A stretch of DNA of 31,852 nt, taken from the IMG/VR virus record IMGVR_UViG_3300030382_001523, positions 1 through 31,852 of that record; one strand, 5' to 3'. Origin of the DNA: a virus. Shown here one piece after another: positions 28,966 to 31,852 of the stretch; position 1 is the first letter of the stretch; the number at the start of each line of letters is the position of its first letter. A program made the position numbers and the translations under genes. Under the pieces are notes generated by a model, which saw only the letters and a program-made list of their open reading frames with translations, searched no databases and was not told where the DNA came from.

Positions 28966-29433
28966 CTATGCCGACGCTACGGTTGCACCTGTGTCGATTG
29001 GATAATAAAACATCGTCCAACTCACAGACCCGGTGTTCGACGCAGCACAGTTTAACTCTATGTCACCCTCTGACAGTATCATCGGGTAGGTCATGCTAAT
29101 GCCAATATGAAGATCGTCACGAAGTGCATCACCTACGGTACCACTTATCGTGTACAAAGTGCCTACTGCATCCCCGGTCGTGTTTAGCACGGCGCACATA
29201 TCCTGATCTGCACCTGTCGCAGACGGATTGAAAACCAACTTTGTGTTGTTAGCCTGAGTCTGCATCACCGTGGTAACTTCACCGATAATGGCGGTCAAAT
29301 ATATTCGCCCACCAGTTATCGTAAAAAGTGCGCCATCGGTGGTCTGAGGAAGGGAAGCTGTTGCCCTGTCCACTCGGAACCCAAGCTGCCCGACTTCAGT
29401 TAGTCGTTGGCGGTTCGTATTTGTATCAGCCAT
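28966..29433 (-). CDS. Hypothetical structural protein (155 residues)
   Basis: A 155-residue protein, beta-rich (GALFTITGGRIYLTAIIGEVTTVMQ, NTKLVFNPSATG, GTLYTISGTVGDAL, GDIELNCAASNTGSVSWTMFYYPID), resembling a jelly-roll-like phage decoration protein. AAGGGGG lies just before the ATG, which follows the preceding stop directly (TAGATG). No family is recognised with certainty. It is flanked by other small structural genes. Confidence 0.72.
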   Translation of the reverse strand: MADTNTNRQRLTEVGQLGFRVDRATASLPQTTDGALFTITGGRIYLTAIIGEVTTVMQTQANNTKLVFNPSATGADQDMCAVLNTTGDAVGTLYTISGTVGDALRDDLHIGISMTYPMILSEGDIELNCAASNTGSVSWTMFYYPIDTGATVASA

Positions 29434-29640
29434 CTATACCCCCTTGTTACGAGATTGTTTGACCATTTTGTCTACCGCTGGCTGCTCCTCTGATTTCTCA
29501 TAACGAGCAGCCACGATAGTTTTTGCTTCGCTCTCAGTGACCCCAAGTTCGTCCATTGTGTTCCACACCTCATTTGCCCAAGCAAGCGGAGGCATATCAC
29601 TCGGAATCAAATACTTGCTGCCTGAGATTGTCCTACCCAT
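29434..29640 (-). CDS. Hypothetical small protein, 68 residues
   Basis: A helical, polar protein: MGRTISGSKYLIPSDMPPLAWANEVWNTMDELGVTESEAKTIV, followed by a basic tail (MVKQSRNKGV). The helix pattern LGVTESEAKTIVAARY might bind a partner. Start close after the upstream stop (TAG G ATG), so it is coupled; its own ribosome-binding site is weak. Not recognised. Confidence 0.65.
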   Translation of the reverse strand: MGRTISGSKYLIPSDMPPLAWANEVWNTMDELGVTESEAKTIVAARYEKSEEQPAVDKMVKQSRNKGV

Positions 29641-29641
29641 C

Positions 29642-30124
29642 CTACGTATTTATGTCCACATAGACTTGAGAACCAGTGCTGGCTGCGCCTTGCAGTTCCT
29701 TCTTGGGGTAGGCGTAACCGTAGCGGATCAATACACCCATCACGTTATCTACGCCAGAGTTTCCACCTTCTGCGACATAGCCCCGGATAAAGTCGAAACC
29801 ATTATCAACATCCATATCCTCGGCACGTATCTCGATGATGACGAAATCGCCGTCTGCGTCAATTGGATTGTCTGTATCGTAGTTCCCTCCAGAGGCATCG
29901 GTAGTTAGGTCTTTGGCAGAGGTTCCAGATGAGTCGGTTGCCTGCTGAATTCTCGCTTCATCGAGGTCGTCGCCGGAATCCCATGTCCCCAATTCTATGT
30001 AGAACAATGCTCTAGCGTAGTTCTTCATCGACAACCAACCGCCGTCATTGGAGGCATTTGTACCTCCGATATCCTGCTCGACCATGAGGTCGATATCGGC
30101 GTGTTCACTTAACCTTTGAGACAT
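29642..30124 (-). CDS. Hypothetical structural protein (160 residues)
   Basis: A 160-residue acidic protein with GGAGGAAG upstream of the ATG. It has MSQRLSEHADIDLMVEQDI, GTWDSGDDLDEARIQQATD, DFVIIEIRAEDMDVDNGFDFIRGYVAEG and IRYGYAYPKKELQG. I recall proteins of this type near the capsid gene of some siphoviruses, where they may decorate or stabilise the head. No direct functional motif is visible. Confidence 0.72.
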   Translation of the reverse strand: MSQRLSEHADIDLMVEQDIGGTNASNDGGWLSMKNYARALFYIELGTWDSGDDLDEARIQQATDSSGTSAKDLTTDASGGNYDTDNPIDADGDFVIIEIRAEDMDVDNGFDFIRGYVAEGGNSGVDNVMGVLIRYGYAYPKKELQGAASTGSQVYVDINT

Positions 30125-30146
30125 TACTTCCTCCTATTGCTCGTGT

Positions 30147-30168
30147 CAGAAGCTAAGTTTTGCTTCTG
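30147..30168. other. Small hairpin between the zinc-ribbon and structural genes
   Basis: CAGAAGC (30147-30153) pairs with GCTTCTG (30162-30168) with an eight-base loop. No T-run follows it, and the stem is short. A weak attenuator is possible. Confidence 0.4.
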
Positions 30169-30178
30169 CACCACTAGG

Positions 30179-30358
30179 TTATACGATCCCTTTTGAGTTC
30201 CTGAGTTCAGCCCACTCCTTGGCTGCCTTGTTGTCCATAGGGGCTTCGCATCGCTTGCAGCTGCGAGGATATTCGATTTGGTCGTAGTCACTCTTGCCAC
30301 AATGAGGGCAAACTGCCTTTAGTCCTGCTCCACCGGGGGCTTCAACTGTGTTAATCAT
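30179..30358 (-). CDS. Small zinc-ribbon protein directly after the capsid gene (59 residues)
   Basis: The ATG at 30358 follows AAGGAGAA that sits just after the capsid stop. The product (MINTVEAPGGAGLKAVCPHC) has two CxxC knuckles: CPHC and CKRC, 14 residues apart, a typical zinc ribbon, then a polar helix (NKAAKEWAELRN). Function unknown; it may bind nucleic acid or a capsid partner. Too short for many gene callers. Confidence 0.8.
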   Translation of the reverse strand: MINTVEAPGGAGLKAVCPHCGKSDYDQIEYPRSCKRCEAPMDNKAAKEWAELRNSKGIV

Positions 30359-30366
30359 ATTTCTCC

Positions 30367-31659
30367 TTATGACCTTGTGGCCAGATTTACGAATGGGCTG
30401 AGCGTGTTGCTGCCGTTTCGTGGGGTCAATGCAGACTCAAGCCACGGACGACCATCCACTCGTTGGGTGAATCTCCATACAGTCTCGTCGTTCTGGAAAC
30501 GAACGTGAGGGGAAGCTGCCATGCTGATTGATTGCCGATCCCCGATAACGTAGTAGCCAAAGTCGACAAAGAAGAGATCTCCGGCGGTTCCTAGCGTCTG
30601 GCATTTCTCAGTAAGGATCAACGGCCTTCCGTAGAGGGAGGCTGGTGCTGCGCCTGCCATTGAATTCATCATTACGGCAGATCCACCAGTACCAACGCTT
30701 CGGCTCATCGAAACGATCTGTGGGAGGGTGTCTGGATGGGCAAGCCAGACGGCCCGGCTTCGGCTGCTTGGTAGCATCCGACTGTACATCTTGTCGATGT
30801 TCTCTGCGACGATAGTGGTCGCTGCTTGCCCGGTCTCCTTGGCTACCGTGACCAAGGCGTCCGCATTGAGGATACCCACGGGCTGCCCTCCACCCACCCC
30901 ATTGACAAAAGAATCGTCTTCAAAGTAGGCGAGTGCTTGTGGGAATAACCGCATCAGTAATGCTTCAAGAGAGATGGCCGAGTCTGCAAGAAGCTCATTC
31001 GCTGCGCTTGTGTACGCAGTGAGTTTCTTTGCAGTCAGTTGGACTCGACCAAAGCTTGGCTCGGAAGCTGTGTAGGAACCGCTCTCTGGAGTCCAGTACC
31101 CTCGCACCCCACCATAGACGGTCGTGGCATGGGTGGAATCGACAATGGTCGGAAGCGCAAGATTGAGAGAGGTCATCGGGAGCCTGAAGGCTCTTGGCCT
31201 GACTACTGAATCCTCTAATGCCAATGCGAGTAGTTGGGCAGTGAACTGCTCCGGTACAAGGAACCCGCCTTGGTCGCCTTGACCTTCACCTAGTACCTTA
31301 AGTCTTGCATCAAATCCGCTTCGGCTGATCGTTCCGGGAGCCATCGTGGTAAGGAACTCACCGAAAGACTTAAACTGCCCGTCCATGCTTTTAGCTTCAC
31401 GAGCGAGGTCTATCTTGGTCTCGTCCTTGCCTGACCATCCACCACCGTATTCCTTGCCCATCACTGGGGTTGCCTCGGCTGCTGCCTCTTCAGACATCGG
31501 AGGTCGACTAACGGCCCCTACTTCTTTCAGGGCTTGTTCCATTTGTTCTTTGACGGTTTCGCCAAGAACCTCTTTGGACTGACTTGCCACGTAGTCCTTA
31601 AACTTCTCCGGGTTATTCAGCAGTTCTTCCAACTGCGCTTGGCTTTCTATCTCCGACAT
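30367..31659 (-). CDS. Major capsid protein (HK97 fold)
   Basis: A 430-residue HK97-type capsid protein. The start is the ATG at 31659, nine bases after GGAGG; an upstream in-frame ATG at 31674 overlaps that site and is rejected. N-terminal 100-110 residues are helical (EKFKDYVASQSKEVL, TVKEQMEQALKEVG) and probably act as a cleaved scaffold (delta) domain. The body has GGFLVPEQF, ALALEDSVVRPRAFRLPM, the LTAKKLTAYTSAANELLADS strand-helix, EDDSFVNGVGGGQPVGIL, VWLAHPDTLPQI and FVDFGYYVIGDR, all usual in this fold. Confidence 0.94.
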   Translation of the reverse strand: MSEIESQAQLEELLNNPEKFKDYVASQSKEVLGETVKEQMEQALKEVGAVSRPPMSEEAAAEATPVMGKEYGGGWSGKDETKIDLAREAKSMDGQFKSFGEFLTTMAPGTISRSGFDARLKVLGEGQGDQGGFLVPEQFTAQLLALALEDSVVRPRAFRLPMTSLNLALPTIVDSTHATTVYGGVRGYWTPESGSYTASEPSFGRVQLTAKKLTAYTSAANELLADSAISLEALLMRLFPQALAYFEDDSFVNGVGGGQPVGILNADALVTVAKETGQAATTIVAENIDKMYSRMLPSSRSRAVWLAHPDTLPQIVSMSRSVGTGGSAVMMNSMAGAAPASLYGRPLILTEKCQTLGTAGDLFFVDFGYYVIGDRQSISMAASPHVRFQNDETVWRFTQRVDGRPWLESALTPRNGSNTLSPFVNLATRS

Positions 31660-31661
31660 TT

Positions 31662-31852
31662 TTATAACCTCCATGTTGGTATATGCATTGGGATGCTTTG
31701 CCTGATTGCACGTTTGATAATTTCTTCCGTGTCGAGAGAGTTCTTCTTCGGGGTTTCCTGCCCAGACTGTGATTTGAGTTCTTGGAAGACACTGTGCAGT
31801 TCGTCTTTGACGGCTCTCACAATTTCTTCCACCAATGCAACTCTTTCAGTAA
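31662..31852 (-). CDS. C-terminal part of an unknown head gene, cut by window edge
   Basis: The last 62 residues of a protein, starting within the frame at the window edge (TERVALVEEIVRAVKDELHS) and ending MHIPTWRL. The stop lies two bases before the capsid ATG. It is helical with a heptad-like pattern (VALVEEIVRAVKDELHSVF, LDTEEIIKRAIRQ). It might be the C-terminus of a prohead protease or scaffold protein, as these precede the capsid gene in HK97-type phages, but nothing visible proves this. It does not join in frame with the fragment at the left window edge. Confidence 0.7.
   Translation of the reverse strand, partial: TERVALVEEIVRAVKDELHSVFQELKSQSGQETPKKNSLDTEEIIKRAIRQSIPMHIPTWRL

Overview
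The window is a tailed-phage genome segment (siphovirus-like) with every convincing gene on the minus strand, so it reads from right to left. The evidence is an HK97-type capsid and portal, a large terminase, a tape measure protein preceded by a frameshifted tail-chaperone pair, and two tail-tube-like proteins. Genes are short and packed, with many ATGA or TAATG stop/start overlaps and strong Shine-Dalgarno sites. No integrase, repressor with a recognisable fold, DNA polymerase, tRNA or endolysin was recognised. Several small genes (28241-28405, 24904-25275, 26676-27110) look, from memory, like conserved actinobacteriophage families. The host cannot be fixed from this sequence; the promoter and ribosome-binding sites are ordinary bacterial ones.

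Layout in transcription order. (1) Head and connector, 31852 to 26221: the end of an unknown gene, the major capsid protein, a small zinc ribbon, several small structural or decoration proteins, an acidic peptide, a CPxDG small protein, a head-tail connector with an inserted repeat domain, an HK97 gp10-like protein and a tail terminator candidate. (2) Tail, 26224 to 13875: two paralogous tail-tube proteins, the chaperone and its -1 frameshift extension, the tape measure, then fibre and baseplate-like proteins including a tandem duplicated pair, a two-helix membrane protein (holin candidate) and a basic membrane-anchored protein. (3) A strong terminator at about 13.75-13.79 kb followed at once by a near-consensus sigma70 promoter with a dyad operator. 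(4) Replication/accessory module, 13627 to 6130: zinc-ribbon and coiled-coil small proteins, a DUF932 protein, a ribbon-helix-helix candidate, a possible OB-fold protein, a Cas4/RecB-like nuclease and a RepA-like hexameric ATPase. (5) A non-coding stretch that can fold into a nested RNA (6540-6690) and an iteron/hairpin region (5965-6113). (6) Packaging module, 5929 to 1: a Holliday-junction-resolvase-like nuclease, a small terminase candidate, a ParB-methyltransferase fusion, the large terminase, a two-helix membrane protein, the portal and two small genes, the last cut by the window edge.

Portal at the left end and capsid at the right end suggest a circularly permuted molecule, the usual order being terminase, portal, protease, capsid. 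Joining the two window ends directly does not fuse the two edge genes in frame, and no prohead protease is visible, so sequence may be missing at the junction. The most interesting non-coding signals are the iteron/hairpin region, the foldable stretch at 6540-6690, the operator-flanked promoter and the CCCTTTA frameshift site.
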